Assembly: GCF_042242105.1 (NCBI RefSeq)
Contig: NC_092016.1
Span: 11,484,501-11,548,500, forward strand
Source of the DNA: Pempheris klunzingeri
Lineage: Eukaryota; Chordata; Actinopteri; Acropomatiformes; Pempheridae
Length of the DNA: 64,000 nucleotides
Reading direction: 5' to 3'
The translations under genes were made by a program, and so were the position numbers. Below are positions 26,901 to 39,516 of this stretch, piece by piece (the stretch's first letter is position 1; every line of letters begins with the position of its first letter). Under the pieces are notes generated by a model that was not told where the DNA came from, did no database searches, and worked only from the letters and a program-made list of their open reading frames with translations.

Positions 26901-29900
26901 TCGCCTGCCTTTAACGTCCTGTTTGTTAAGTGCACCATATATTTAGGCCTGTTGCAACATTTCTCACCATGCCCTCAGCTAGCAGCATTATGTAGACATG
27001 TGAATTAGTGTGCTGTTGTATCTGATATCAAAACTGTGATGCTTCCACTTTCACTGCTCTGCATGCAAATGCTGGCAGCGTCGCCGTTATCTGTGATTAC
27101 CTGCCCACGTGTGATAATGGGGAGGCATTTAGAGAAATTCTATCCGCATGGACAAGGGACATGGTTCAACGCCACGTCCTCCTGATCTGAAGCATATCTT
27201 TTCCCACCATCAGCTCCCCACTGCTGCAATCAGAGGCCTGCTTGCTTTATTATGAGTTATTGTAAAAGAAATCTAGTAAAGAGATCAACAGGTGTGTCAT
27301 CTTTTATCTCTGGGCAAAAGAACAAAGCACCATCACATTTATAGTATAGTATATAAATTATATATCCGTTCATATCTAGACCTTAGGGTTAAGATTTTTT
27401 ACTTTAGTTACTTCTTTGATGCCTTTATTTATCTCCCCAGTCACAAGGCAGGCAAACACATACCACATACATTAGCATCAAAATAGTAATAGTGACAGTA
27501 TACAGCAAATTAAATGAAAAATGTAATAAAACATTTAAATAATACAGAATGATAATATGCAGTGTAATGCACAGGAAATTGTGAATGTCTGTTATCTCTT
27601 GTAGTGAACTTTAAATAAATTATAATAAATAAAAATAAGAAATTGTTATTTCACTTGAATGAGAACTAAAAGTTTTTTTAACATAAGATTAATTGTTGCT
27701 TTATTAGTAAGCAACAGTGAGGGGGCAGACAGGAAATGGCAGAGAGAGGGGGTTGGGCAGGGGCTATGACATGCGTGTGATATTAAACCTGAATAATAAG
27801 TAAAGGTAAAGTGTATTTAAGCGCCTCTCACATGGACCTGTTTATGTCCTCACCTAAGTCACAACATCGTCAAATAAATATGTAATGATTGAGTTTCAAA
27901 TCTCTTCCAAGCTTTCTATTTTTACATAAATTCTGTTTTATCTCTAAACCTTTTGAAATACAGACAAGATTAAAATTATAACGCACAACTTACATTTTTA
28001 AGAGAAACAGAAACAGAGCAGATCTTACCTCGACATGATACTGCGACGTCTCATGCATGATGTAATTGGAGTTGGAGTATTTTTTCCTCTGTTCTGTTGA
28101 TTAGAAAACAAAAACATTAAGAGTGTGAAACCATCAAGTCCTGTTTTGATCTTAGTGTCTATCCTATTATGTAAACAGCCAGCGGAGACGCACACCTGAA
28201 GTCCACATGTTGCACATTTGAGCAGAGTGAGCAGATGAAACGAAACACTAATGTGCGAGCTGAGAAGAGCAGTGGGGAAATAAGGAAGTCCAAGGAGCAC
28301 GTAATGTGTGTAGGTTTTCTTTTTTTTATGGGGTAATTGTAATTGTGGTAATGTGGTTATATTTCCACATAAATACTGTATGTATTTTAAAATGACTGTT
28401 TCATCTGAGGAGTTGATTATCAAATGTCATATAAAATAGTCTTCGTAACTTGCCGTCTTGCACATTATTATAAGCTGGCCAGGATGATATCAAAGCTTGC
28501 TCCATCATTTCCATCAGTAAGCGGCACAGATTTACTGCAGGGTCAAAGATTAGTGACGTAACATCTTGCCTGCACTATATTCACCTCCTGGTCTGTGGCA
28601 CTGTATTGTCAATTGTCACATGTAATCTTCTAAAAGGTAAAAATGCTGTAAAATTAGCCTGAAATGCTCTCACTTTTATGGCAGACAACAGCACTATAAA
28701 CCACAACACAACATTCACTGTAAAGTCTCAGTGTACTGTATATGCAATGGACGTTTCAAGTTTCCACATCACCTGTTAGCAAACACTTGCTTATTTACAC
28801 ATCCAGCAGTTACGGAGCAACATTATCATTTGGAGTCATGTTTGTGTCCATCTGGCCAATGATAATACCTTTTAGCTCTGTTTTTGGTCTCCACCAACTC
28901 TTGAGAGAGATATTTGGCTGTTTAGCTGCTAAATGCTACACTATGTTTACCAGCAAGTCACTATCTGTGTCTGTCTGAGGTTTGGTGCTGAGCAGGTCGA
29001 GTACAGTTGATGTTTTAGAGCTGAAAGTCACTATAATGCTCCTTAGAGCCAAGAAGAGCTGCAGATATAGGTGATAGTTAGATTAATCACTACAAGCGAC
29101 CCCTTTAACGTTGTATTATTGTTTTCACATTGTCATTTGATGCATTGATATTACAAAAATATTAGTTAAAGCCACTTTAAACTTTCAGAAAATTACACAA
29201 ACACATTCAAATTAAGCGTCATTTTTCAAAATCAGTACAAGTTATAAAAAAAGGTTTTAATTGATAAAGTTTATGTGTGATGACCTGCTAAAAGTTTGAA
29301 ACCTGCATCGTTAAAGGCATTTCGTGTACTGTTGGCTGGGACAATTGTTTTCAAACTTGCCAATGTTAAATGAGTGTGCCAATGTGCTCACTGACCTATT
29401 TACCAGGTGAATAGTCTGCAGGTAACAATTACGGTTAAATGAGAGCATGTTCGTATCAACTCTACTGCCAGAACTCATATCAAGTCTCTTTCTGTCCCCC
29501 ACCCAGTAGAGTCAACACAGGTTTTCTCTTCATAAAGACACATTGCGTTTTATGCGCTTTATGTTGAATGTGACACAAAAGCCCCGTTGTTTGTATAACA
29601 CTTAACAAAATGTGTGTCAAGGCTTTAAAGTACATATTTGCTGTGCCCTTATTGATGTTTCAGTGTGATGTAAACATGTTTCGCAGAGCTCTGACTCCTC
29701 CATTTTCTCAGTTCTGAAAACAGATTTCTAAAGGGATGACTTTATATCCCCCTATCGCTGTCACTGTTTTATTGACGCAAGCATGTGACTTTCCTGTTGC
29801 TGCCATTTCCTCTCTGCTGATTCCTTCCTGCTTTACTCCCAACAGGTGAAACACAAGCGTCAGGTGTCGTTCTGAAAGTCGAGCTCTCCCCATGTCTTAT

Positions 29901-32900
29901 TAATGACTGACATTTATGCCAATCAATTCACAGCGCTGCGACAGCTTGCAATAAGAGCCACTTAGCAGGCAGATGGGCAGATCCTCAGGGCTCTCCAGAG
30001 TCAATGACCAGTGATAAACATGGCTGCTTGGCAGATTATAAAACAAATGCATGAGCCAGATCAATCAGACAATCCAACCTCAAAATAACTACCCTTTAAA
30101 CAAACCTGACTCAACCTAAAACAAAATAGGAATATTGTTGATACAATGTCATAAAAGTGATTAAATCAGAGCCAATTTAGTTTTATTAATAAAAAGAATA
30201 AAATGTAGTTTTGTTAATAATATTAACACTAAGAATAAAATCAACGGTCCAACCACCCAGATAACTCAGACAATGAGCTATTGAGCTATGAGCTATCACA
30301 GTCTGATTCACCACAGAGTTGTCCTCTCAAACTAATACAGATTTACTACAAGCCCAGTGAAACACGTACCATTGTTTCATACAATACAGCCACTGATAAC
30401 AATGCTTTAACAAAAGCTGCATGAATAAAGTTTACTGAGAGAAATTATACTAGAAGTAGTGAATCTATGACAGACACCCGCTGAATTTCACATGTATACG
30501 CAGACATCAAAGAAAAACAGTGGATCAGCAGGACAAGATCAAAGTCATTCGTAGAGTAAGAATTTCAACCAGTTGATTCATTCTCTCTGCCTTAACACAT
30601 TTTACCTGACAGAGACATGCTCCCCAACCACAAACTGAGAAACTCAAGAAAGCTGCTGGATGGTCTGAAGTCCGGGGATGATGCATCTGATGTGGCACCT
30701 CTCTGCTCTACCCCAAAGCTACTGATAACAGATCAGGTGGGAGGGCCTGAGCATCATTTGCATCAATTGTGTGCTGCCCTGCACTATGAATGACAGGGAG
30801 CTTTGCATAAAGGAGATTGAGCTTTTTCTGTTGTTCCTCTACATGTTTATTCAGCAAAGAGTGAGCAACGAAACCACTGTATATCTATCCAAATATCTCC
30901 CACCGTAATGGATGGTGCACAATATTGCTGCCTCCCTCCGGTTCAGGAGGACAGGCTTGCTCCTGTCATCCTGCAGTGAGAAGGTAGTGGTGACCATCTG
31001 CCACACAAAATGAGACAAGCCAATGAAAAACAACACAGCTTCGTCACACATACAGTGGGATATTTCACAGAGATCACAGAATCACAGGGTGTGTCCTGTG
31101 GATATTTGGATGACTTACGGCACAAAAATCATTCACAGACAACTAGATGCACGGTCAGATAGTTTGGGAACATCTTGCATCACTGCAATACCATCATCTG
31201 TCATTTGAGGCCATTCTAAATTTAGAACAGAGAGAGCAGGTTGTCCTGTCACACCTCGGTGTAGGTTTCTATCTGGGACTGTAATGCTGTACAGTGTTCC
31301 TCTATGTTGGCAGTGTGGAAGGAGGTGCCGGTAGGGACCAGTGAGCTGGTGTCTGAGGCGGCGCAGGGAGGACCAGACGTGAACGAGAGTCCGCCTCTTC
31401 CTCTTTGCTTTTCAATGTGTCTTTTATTCACCTGCAAGACATGGGCATCCCCACCCTGTTCCGACCACACATTAAAAACAGGCACACCCTGCACTCCCTG
31501 CTAATGCACCAAAGCACATTTCAGTCACGAACACGCCCTAACACAAGTATGCCACAGCTAGAATAAAATGTCATGCCATGCTATGAATTACTGAGTTTTA
31601 CCTCAGCCACAACAGATCAGTGATGGAGCCAGGCAAACTAGATGAAAATGGGGCCCTACAATAACCCAAAGTTTTCAATTAATTCAAAGTATGCACAAAC
31701 GAGTGAAAGACAGACAACATAAACACATACATCTGCATACAACATGATTACAAAGTGCAGACAAAAGCCTGATGCATCTGACAACAAATCCCAGTGTGCT
31801 GTGTAGGCCTTCCACAGAGCTGGAAACTCATGTTCCCTTCAGGAGCTCAGCATCGCTTCTATGTCCCTCTGTGTCTAACAGTGGTGTCAGCAGCCTGAGG
31901 ACGACGGGGCCCCTCAGCAGGACCTTGGCCCCCTCTTATCACTGTGTGTGTGTTCTGGGAGGAGGACTGTGATAGGACAGCAAGGCTGTATGGCTGAGTC
32001 AGAGTACTGGATCGAATAGCAAATTGCGTATTGTTGTGATCTGAGTAAATTACAATGCATATCCACACAGCTTGACTATTTACAGTTTACAAAAGGGGTA
32101 AGGCTATATACTGTATTCCAATTGTGAGTTGTTCTAACTGGTTTAAAAAATGGATCACAAATATATTATAATCTCATTCAAAATAAAGAAAGAACGTTGC
32201 TAAATTGGCCATTCTAATGTTTAGAAACTGTTACTCAAACAGGAGTAAATAGTGGCTTTGTTGGGAACTATTTTCAGCCGTGGATCAATACACATTTGGT
32301 GCACTATAGAGTACTCAAAACAAACTACAGTGCCCTTGTTCATCGTAATGAAGAAACATGTCACTCAGTGAAGCAGTGCGTTTTTTTGTGGTTAATGGAC
32401 AATGAAGGCAAACAATCAGGCTTTAGCTACAAAGGTTGGTTGTAGTTAAAGCTACAAACTTAAAGTATAGAAATAATAAGGGGCAATGAAGAAAAACATA
32501 CTTAACACAAAGGGAGCAAGCAAGTAAGAGTTGACAACCTCATAAATTATAAGGTATACGCTGTAAACAGTCTGCAGTGATTCATGCAACAGAAATAATG
32601 GCAGGTGTATTTACAAGTGAAGGGCATGCAAAGCCAATGTCTTGAAAACTGGCCAACAATAAAATACTCTTTCCATGCAGTCACATACCATAGAGGGCCT
32701 TGGCGCTGATCTTGCTGTCCGATCTGGCCACTCCACTGCAATTACAAGAAGAGGAGACGGGGTTACGCTGAATGCTCTTCATCTTCTCCCCTGCACCTCT
32801 GGATGTCAATGTCCAAACCCTCTGAAACTCCCACCCTGTCACTTCTCATGAACACAAGCCCACAAAAAAAGGAGTGATATACAGAGAGCGGACTGGCCAG

Positions 32901-33220
32901 CACTAAATGAGATTAGCCTGAGATTCTGAGCATATGGACCAGCCTGGGAGAGAGAGGGAGAGTGGAAAAGGAAGAGAGGGGGGAGGGAGAGAGGGGGTGT
33001 GGGACACAGAGGGAGGCTAGAGCCAGGAGCCCGGGCAAAGCAAACAATTCTCAACAGAGCCACTCTGTGCTCGAGGTCCCTGACCCACTCCCCCTTCTAC
33101 ATACTGGGTTAGTGATTCTCTTGCGCCAGCTAACACACAGAAAGGTAAATATGTGAGGGGAAGCAGGAATGTGTGCGACACTCACTTGGCTTGCCTCGAC
33201 GGAGGTCCCTGCAAACTCAT
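16611..33220 (-). CDS. eps8l2: EPS8-like protein 2 (Eps8l2), 20 coding exons
   Basis: Actin-regulatory adaptor of the EPS8 family, which couples receptor tyrosine kinases to Rac through SOS1/ABI1 and acts at stereocilia and microvilli. Exons in transcript order: 33220-33186, 32735-32689, 28093-28029, 26072-25911, 25696-25547, 24083-24004, 23793-23684, 23528-23458, 23349-23223, 22197-22109, 22007-21933, 20822-20674, 20460-20292, 20197-20163, 20073-19968, 19684-19565, 18795-18720, 18642-18477, 18147-18015, 16688-16611; total 2043 nt, 680 residues (human about 715). The start MSLQGPP leads into a PTB domain (about 40-180: [36 protein letters not shown]). An SH3 domain follows at about 467-520 ([28 protein letters not shown]). 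A SAM-like actin-binding tail covers about 593-655 ([16 protein letters not shown]), ending [10 protein letters not shown]. All introns are GT-AG. The PTB and linker match EPS8L2 better than EPS8, EPS8L1 or EPS8L3. Confidence 0.94.
23910..23982. repeat. Interrupted (GT)n repeat in an eps8l2 intron
   Basis: GT tracts broken by AA lie about 20 bp from the exon at 24004-24083. On the coding strand this is a CA repeat just downstream of the splice donor; CA repeats in that position can bind hnRNP L and affect splicing. Confidence 0.93.
24695..25260 (-). mobile_element. Interspersed repeat of a common teleost type, in an eps8l2 intron
   Basis: The stretch contains phrases that I recognise from a repeat spread widely in fish genomes: AAAGTGCTGAACAGG, AGCAGCGACTTAAAGG, GGCAAGGTGTCCCAGAG, and ACAATAAAATCTTAAAATCA followed by GGAAGC. 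It probably derives from the 3' part of a transposon, but I cannot assign the family. Orientation is tentative. It separates the exon at 24004-24083 from the next at 25547-25696. Confidence 0.5.
26243..26470. mobile_element. Truncated MITE-like repeat in an eps8l2 intron
   Basis: It begins TTAAAGTGATAGTTTGACATTTT and continues through AGCATAAAGACTG, a GCTAGC-like stretch, and CACCTCTAAAACTTACTAATTAA. This resembles a very common teleost repeat and is related to the copy at 58022-58346 in myrf. I see no matching right-hand inverted repeat, so the copy appears truncated. Confidence 0.5.
28775..29080. mobile_element. Dispersed repeat copy 1 (shares GGTCTCCACCAACTC with two other sites)
   Basis: The segment carries a block containing GGTCTCCACCAACTCTTGAG, with GTTAGCAAACACTTG before it and GGTGCTGAGCAGGT after it. 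The inverse of the central block recurs at 41771 (CAGGAGTTGGTGGAGACC) and in diverged form near 50481. An incidental 78-codon frame crosses it. Confidence 0.5.
30606..30618 (-). CDS. eps8l2: Possible alternative first coding exon of eps8l2
   Basis: On the minus strand ATG TCT CTG TCA G is followed directly by a good donor (GTAAAA). The single leftover G has the phase needed to join the exon that starts at 28093, giving MSLSEQRKKYS instead of the long N-terminus. Multiple first exons are common in EPS8-family genes. The 5' edge of the exon and any promoter are not defined. It could be a chance match, since only 13 coding nt are involved. Confidence 0.3.
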
Positions 33221-33236
33221 GATTTAAGACATCCAC

Positions 33237-36200
33237 CTGATGAGAGAAAGACAGAGGATGAGAAAGAGCGAGAGAGTGAGTCTTAATGGAAGACTGAGAG
33301 AGGGAAGTGGCTGGCTGTGGATGGAAGACATTTTCTACCAAAACACACAAAATTAATTATCTAAAAGAACCCCTTGAATACCTGTTGCATCAGGTGTCTT
33401 TTCATTTTTCTCTCTTTACACTTTGGTGAGCCCTCATATGTAGTTCATGGTGTTAAAGGTACATCACTATGGTTGTAGATACGGTATGCAAAGTTGAGGC
33501 GTAGCCTACAACACAGCCTGTTCTTCCACTGTGGGGAAGCCAGGTGTTGGGCCTATACTGCTGGTAGTGGGAGGACTGATCTGGGACAATGGCAGACAGC
33601 AGGCTGATATGGACTGTGTAATTAGATCCACTCTGTTGATGGCTATATCTGTATAGCTGCAATTAATTAATTTGGTTGGGTTTTACGCCCAGCCACACTG
33701 ACTATTTGATAATTAGTATGGCCACAAAGGAGACAACCCGATGTGTAACAGAATGCTGCGTCTAAATCTGAGAGATTAACCGGAGCTGGAAATGAGACGA
33801 AACTCCCCACACTTTTTCCTCCGAGCCTGAAGACTTCTGTCTGTTCTGTCTGTCAAGGCATGTGCTGACAAGGTTATGTAATATATATCAGGGCTATAGC
33901 ACACACTATGACTTAACACCTAACGGTGCTAATGAGCTGTTAGATAACAGAAAGGGCTCTGATTGGTTGCCTTTAGAATAATCATAAAATGGATTTTAGC
34001 ATTGCATTATATATACCCACTGATAAGTGCATTGTATTTAACACAGTAAATCATAATTACCTTTTTATCTTATGTAACTTCTAGACTCCAAGGAGGCATG
34101 TATCGCTCTAGGCAACCCATTCAGTTTGTATTATTAATTTGTGGCGAAAGGTTTGGGTCTTGTGTCACCAGCAAGCATTTTAAGTGTTCTGCAAAACAGC
34201 ACAATTTGTGGCACTGGGTGAGTTTCCCATAATAGCTATGGATATTTCAGTATCATTTTCTATCCATGCTGCTACCACCACATCAGTTTCCTCATGACGT
34301 GCCTTACATCAATCCTGAACAGTTTTTGCATAACAAGCAGCCATAAACTACGCATGCACAATGTCAATACTATGTATGGCATTTACAGGTCACTTAAGTT
34401 TATCTCACATGAGATGATAAGCATAATTACCTCAATCCTCAACAGATAATCTCCTCATATCTTCTTAAACGAAGTAAGACCAAAGCACAACAATAACTCA
34501 AGCAGCCAGGACAAAAGTGAATGTTATACTGTTCCATACATGTATCTCCACGCCCCCTGTCTGAGGACTAAAGGATCAACTACAACAAAATCTAACAGAG
34601 AAATGCAAACAAGAAAAGAAAACTAGTCCTATTTACTTCAGTAAGTCAAGACAGCACAAAGGGTAGACTTCCTCTTTGTGTCCTTATCTCTCTGGTCATC
34701 TTCTCTCTACGCTATTGTTCTCAGTTCTGGCCCTCCGCCAGGTTTCAGGAGGGAGGTGAAGCTGGAGCAGAACTGGGTGTCGTGTGTTGTCAACCGCGTG
34801 GTAAGAGGCCCTCTGCACACCTCTTCACCACTCAGCCTGAGGTTCTTAATAATAATAATGACAACCCCATAATCAGAGGTAATTACATCATATTATACTA
34901 TAATTACACAAAACTAGAAGTGTGCAGTGCACAGGATACTTATGTTTGCCTTACTCATAAAAGCAGGTATGTCTCATATTTAACTCTTCCATTTTGATTT
35001 TCATATTTGATGTAACAAGGTTTGACAAATGTTTTCATCTTCATGCTGCTTTCTGTGACAATAAATGATTACTTCAGAATCCCGGGTCCAATTTAAAGTC
35101 TCATAATTTAGGTCATGTGTTCTATGTGGTTTCTTTTTTTTAATATAAATGTAAATCTCATGGAACTCATCACATTGTCATCTGCATAAACTGCCTATGA
35201 ACTAAAATCATTAACTATACCATAATTTAGAACCCCATAGCAAACAAATCAGTATTATAAATAGCATTTTTCTTATTGGACATGGGACTCTGCAGTCAGA
35301 GTGTATGCTTGGAGAATGTATTGTGTGCTGTTTTGCATGAAGTTAATCTGACAATCTGGCACATTTACTGCCACAACAAGATAACTCTGATATTACAAAG
35401 CAGCACAAGTAGAAATCCTGCCCCCTATAAGAGCTTAACAACTGCTCCAACACAATAAATACCCATAGTGACAAATACCCCTGGGCAGAAGAAAACTAAA
35501 AAAAAACAGAAAACAGGGAAAACACGCAAACCCAGAATTTACAGTGAAATGCTCATTAGCAACTGTTTATATAAGTATAGATATATATTCTTTTAGACAA
35601 CTTCAGTCTGATAAGTGTGCTGTGGTCTCTGCAATTCAATTTCATCCAAACTCATCCAAACATACGTGCCTATCAATCTAATGACAACATCAACACTTTT
35701 TGACTTTGTCATTCTACCTAACTCGAAAATATTGGCAGCCATAGCTTGTGTAATGTGTCTGAAAGGTGTATGAGCCTCTTCTGATATGAGCAATCTGGAC
35801 TTTGCTCCATTTGCCTGAGTAAGCATTTTGTCACACCTGATAACAGTCATCTGATTTTATGTATGCCATCCAGCCAGATCACATTGCACTGGTATGATAT
35901 CTGATGAGTATGTTACAGGTGTGTTCTGGGTATTCGGGTGCAGTGTGGAGAGTGTGAGGACACTCTTTGAATCAGGGCACAGAGAACCTGCACGTGATGA
36001 AATCAGGTCAGATTTCACCGGCTTGATCCCTGTTTGCTCGCATAACATTCATGTAACCCTCCCAACACACAGACAACGGCTATCTTACCCTAAAGCTGTG
36101 CTAACCAGGCTGATTCTCAAATCAGCAATCAGTGTTTCTCTTTTGGTTACTTCTGAACATGTTGAGCTCAAATGAAAGCACATTCCTCTCCTCTCACCAC

Positions 36201-39200
36201 AGAGCTAAATGCCATAATTTAGGTTGTGGGTGACATCAGATTTAAATGTAAAGCAGCAACATGCAGTTTTCTGCTCTCCTGCAGCTGGATACAAGCAAAA
36301 TATCACTGAACTGTTTGAGGCCAAATGATACCAAATATGAATTACTCCATAGATTTAGTGAATGTATCAGAATCACTTCAAACCTGCACCATTCAGAATG
36401 TGTTATTAGTATCAATCAGGAGACATTTCCTAAAGACACATTACACAATCAATAATATATAAATGAGTGCAATAAATTTCAACTTTTAAATCAACATGAA
36501 GTAATTAAATAGCTCCGAAAAACATCAATTAGGCAGCTCCATGTGCTGAGGATGACCATAAGACAAGACCAAAAGCTCCAGAACAGCCACTGAATGGACC
36601 TTGTGGTGAAATTCAGAAGGTTAATGTGAGTCTGTATTTGCTATGAAGACACTTGTCAACCCGCCCACCTCCCCCTATCTTTTGTCAAAGAGAGAAAGCC
36701 AGAAAAAAAAAAAAGAAAGTAACTTTGACGCCTCTCATTGACTCACAGCGGTGTTTTCCGGACGGGATGCTCAAGGTGACAGACGTGGGTGACACAGCAT
36801 CAGCCTCCCATCACAGCCTGCAGCCGACAAGGACGATAAACTCCGCAGGAACTTGTTGGGACTGTTTCTAAAATGTCTATTTTGAATTCCAGCTGTGGAA
36901 ACCGTCCAGCACAGAGGAGACGTTTGTAGCAGAGAGTCGCTGAGGAGGCAGCAGGTGACTGATAGGTGAGTCTGTAGGTAACTCAAGCTGAGAGGGGAGG
37001 AGCTCCCGGACGCTTCGCTGGGGGTGGGACGGTCGGTTTGAGCTTCTCTCCCTCATTTTACACCAAGTCATCATGCTGAAAGTTTGGGTTCATGCCGGTG
37101 ATGCAAATAACTCATCTGTTTAACAAGCATTAAGTAAAGCAACAACAACCCACACTGAGCATGCTCAGTTATTCTGCTAGTTCATAACCATGCGGTGTGC
37201 ATTAATATTTAAGATGGTGGATATCTGGCAGTCAAGTTGTGATCGCAAACATTTTCGATTTGTGATCCCTAATAATCACATCGTCACAAGCCAAGACCTG
37301 ACAGTTTAGTGCATTTTTTCCTTCACGGTCAGTATTTCATAAGAATAAAGCAAGAATTACTGAAGAGTATAATATTTTGCATTATAGAAATCATTTTTCT
37401 GTCTTTAATCATCTTGTGAACCTCTGATTTATTTAGAATTTCTGCAAAGAGACCTTAAATGAGATGCCGTGGGTGGCAGAACCAACACTCATATGGAAAT
37501 AAAAAAATGTAAAAAATGTGTTTATGATGTGTGAATGGTCTAGACACATTTCATATGCAACCTCTTCAGCTGTGGAAACATTTTGCTTCCACAGGTTTCA
37601 CTTTGTGCAACTATGTTGTGACTGGTCTAAACTAGTTGGATTAAACAGGGTGAATGAAAGAGGAGCAACAGTGTGGAACACTGCCCAGGTTTCAATGTCT
37701 CTGGCTGGTAAGAATGACCACTCTTTGTCCAGCTGCAGTGTGCTGTCCCTGCAAAGAAAACCATTTAAGATAATGCAGCTGCCCTTTTCTGAGTACGTAT
37801 GAGTATATGTATGTGAACAACCTCCTGAATGACCACGTTTTAATAATAATAAAATTGTGAAGTTAATATCAATGAATGAATAAGTTGAATAAGTATGAAT
37901 AAGTTAACATACCATTCACTGTGCCAGCACTGAGAGACAATTAAAAGCGAACACTGGCTCGACATACAGTCAGTGAAAGGCACGTGTTTGCTCAAGCACA
38001 GGCACTCTGAAATGTGATTTGTTTTGAAACTGGTTACTTTGGAAACCTTTTCACTAGGTTTGATCATTAACATTAGATGTCACTGCTGAGAAATCACCAG
38101 TATGAAGAATGTGGGTTGGGAAATGACTAGTTACAACTACAAAACACTGCTCTGAGAACCTCACCTGGATGAATTAAGTGCCGAGGATCAGTGTTCAAAT
38201 ATGTAAAGTTACAGTTTTGAGAAGCCGAATTACAACAATAAATCTTCACCCAGAATAATCCTTAATAGGAGCCATTTGAGCCACTGTCACATTGTAAAAA
38301 TGTATAGTACAACCAAAGAGTAGCACATCTGAAAACACTTTAGATCAATAGGAATATTAAAAGGCTATTTGCATGTATATTCAAGTGTGACCACACTCTG
38401 GTTAACCTGAGTTGTTGAATCATTAAAGTAGTAAAAATGTTTTGTTTAGTACTAAAATCAGTGTTGTCACTATTCAAATCTTTATCAAAACAATCCTGCC
38501 CTCTACTGGAGAGAAGATGAACAAATATGAGTGTCTATATAAGTGTTTGTTGTATATAAATAATCAACAGTAACCCAAATATAGATTTTATCTTTGACAC
38601 GTGTAAAATGATATACAGAAGGATGTGAGGAAGTACTAAAAAAATCTCTAGGTACAGATGAACCAGTATTCCCACAGTGTCAGCAATACATGTAAAACTC
38701 CAATGAACTTCGCCTTACAAACATTCAGACTGTCCTAAACACAAAGTTACTTCTGGATATCTGGTTGTACCAAAGATCGGGCTGCAGACGGCCTGTAAGT
38801 TCAGCTGCAACATACAACATGCTGATGAAGAGGAGGCTTCTTCACGAATAGACACTGAAAGACACAAATAAAAATCTGTTGTTACTGTGTTTTCAGCTGT
38901 GTCTGAACAAACTTGAGGCATATAAAACATAACAAGTGTTTCATGTGCGTGAAACCATATTTAGTTGTCAGATCAATCAAAAAACTACACGTGTAGATAG
39001 GTTTCTTCATCCACACTGATTTATTAATGTATTTCAGCCATCTGAATAAACAATAGCCACCCTTGGATCTATCTTGGGAGGAAAATTTTAGGATGTGACG
39101 ACATCACACAAGGTATACAGTATCACCTCAATGAATGCCACCCATATCAATAATTCAAACAAGTCCTAAAAGGAACCAGGGTTTATTCCATTCACGAACA

Positions 39201-39516
39201 AAAGCATGAACAATAGGAAAGCTCAATGCAGTCCAGCATTTCAAAACATACGTATGAGATGCTAATTGCGTCAACATATCTTGTCAGTCAAAATAAATGG
39301 AGCCTAAAATGTAGGACAGTCTCTTCATGTGATAATGAGGTGTGTTATCTATGTTCGACACCAGATATTGTAACTTAGTGACCCGTCAAAAGACTGGTTG
39401 AGATCTCAAATTCTCACATAATCCAATAAAGGCTTCCTCATCTGTCATGACTGGGGGGGGTTAATGTAAAATGTCTGTGATGACAAAACTAATGAGAGTG
39501 GAACTGACCTGGCCAG
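33237..39516. other. Upstream region of eps8l2, no further gene recognised
   Basis: The eps8l2 exon with the start codon begins at 33236, after a CATCAG acceptor, so at least one untranslated exon must lie further upstream on the minus strand. A relatively GC-rich patch at 36760-37080 is a candidate promoter or leader exon, but I see no decisive motif. The remainder is AT-rich. Open frames at 35593-35850 and 35894-36175 have no recognisable domain. Confidence 0.45.
36760..37080 (-). promoter_or_regulatory. Candidate eps8l2 promoter or leader-exon patch
   Basis: This patch is richer in GC and CpG than its surroundings and lies about 3.5-3.8 kb upstream of the start-codon exon on the correct strand. 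It contains GGGGAGGAGCTCCCGG and GGGGGTGGGACGG, which resemble Sp1-type sites. The call is inferred from composition only. Confidence 0.25.

Larger units (their letters stand above)
28094..32688 (-). other. Large eps8l2 intron 2 (about 4.6 kb)
   Basis: No exon of the main transcript is recognised here. It contains a dispersed-repeat copy near 28775-29080 and a possible alternative first exon near 30606-30618. The rest is AT-rich intron sequence. Confidence 0.6.

Noticed and set aside
35593-36175. Two open frames of 85 and 93 codons
   Set aside because: No domain, no partner exons, and codon use that looks random for AT-rich intergenic DNA.
38715-38930. Minus-strand open frame after a TCTTTCAG acceptor-like site
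   Set aside because: I considered it as a further terminal exon of the TMEM80-like gene, but its translation shows no membrane segment or family similarity.
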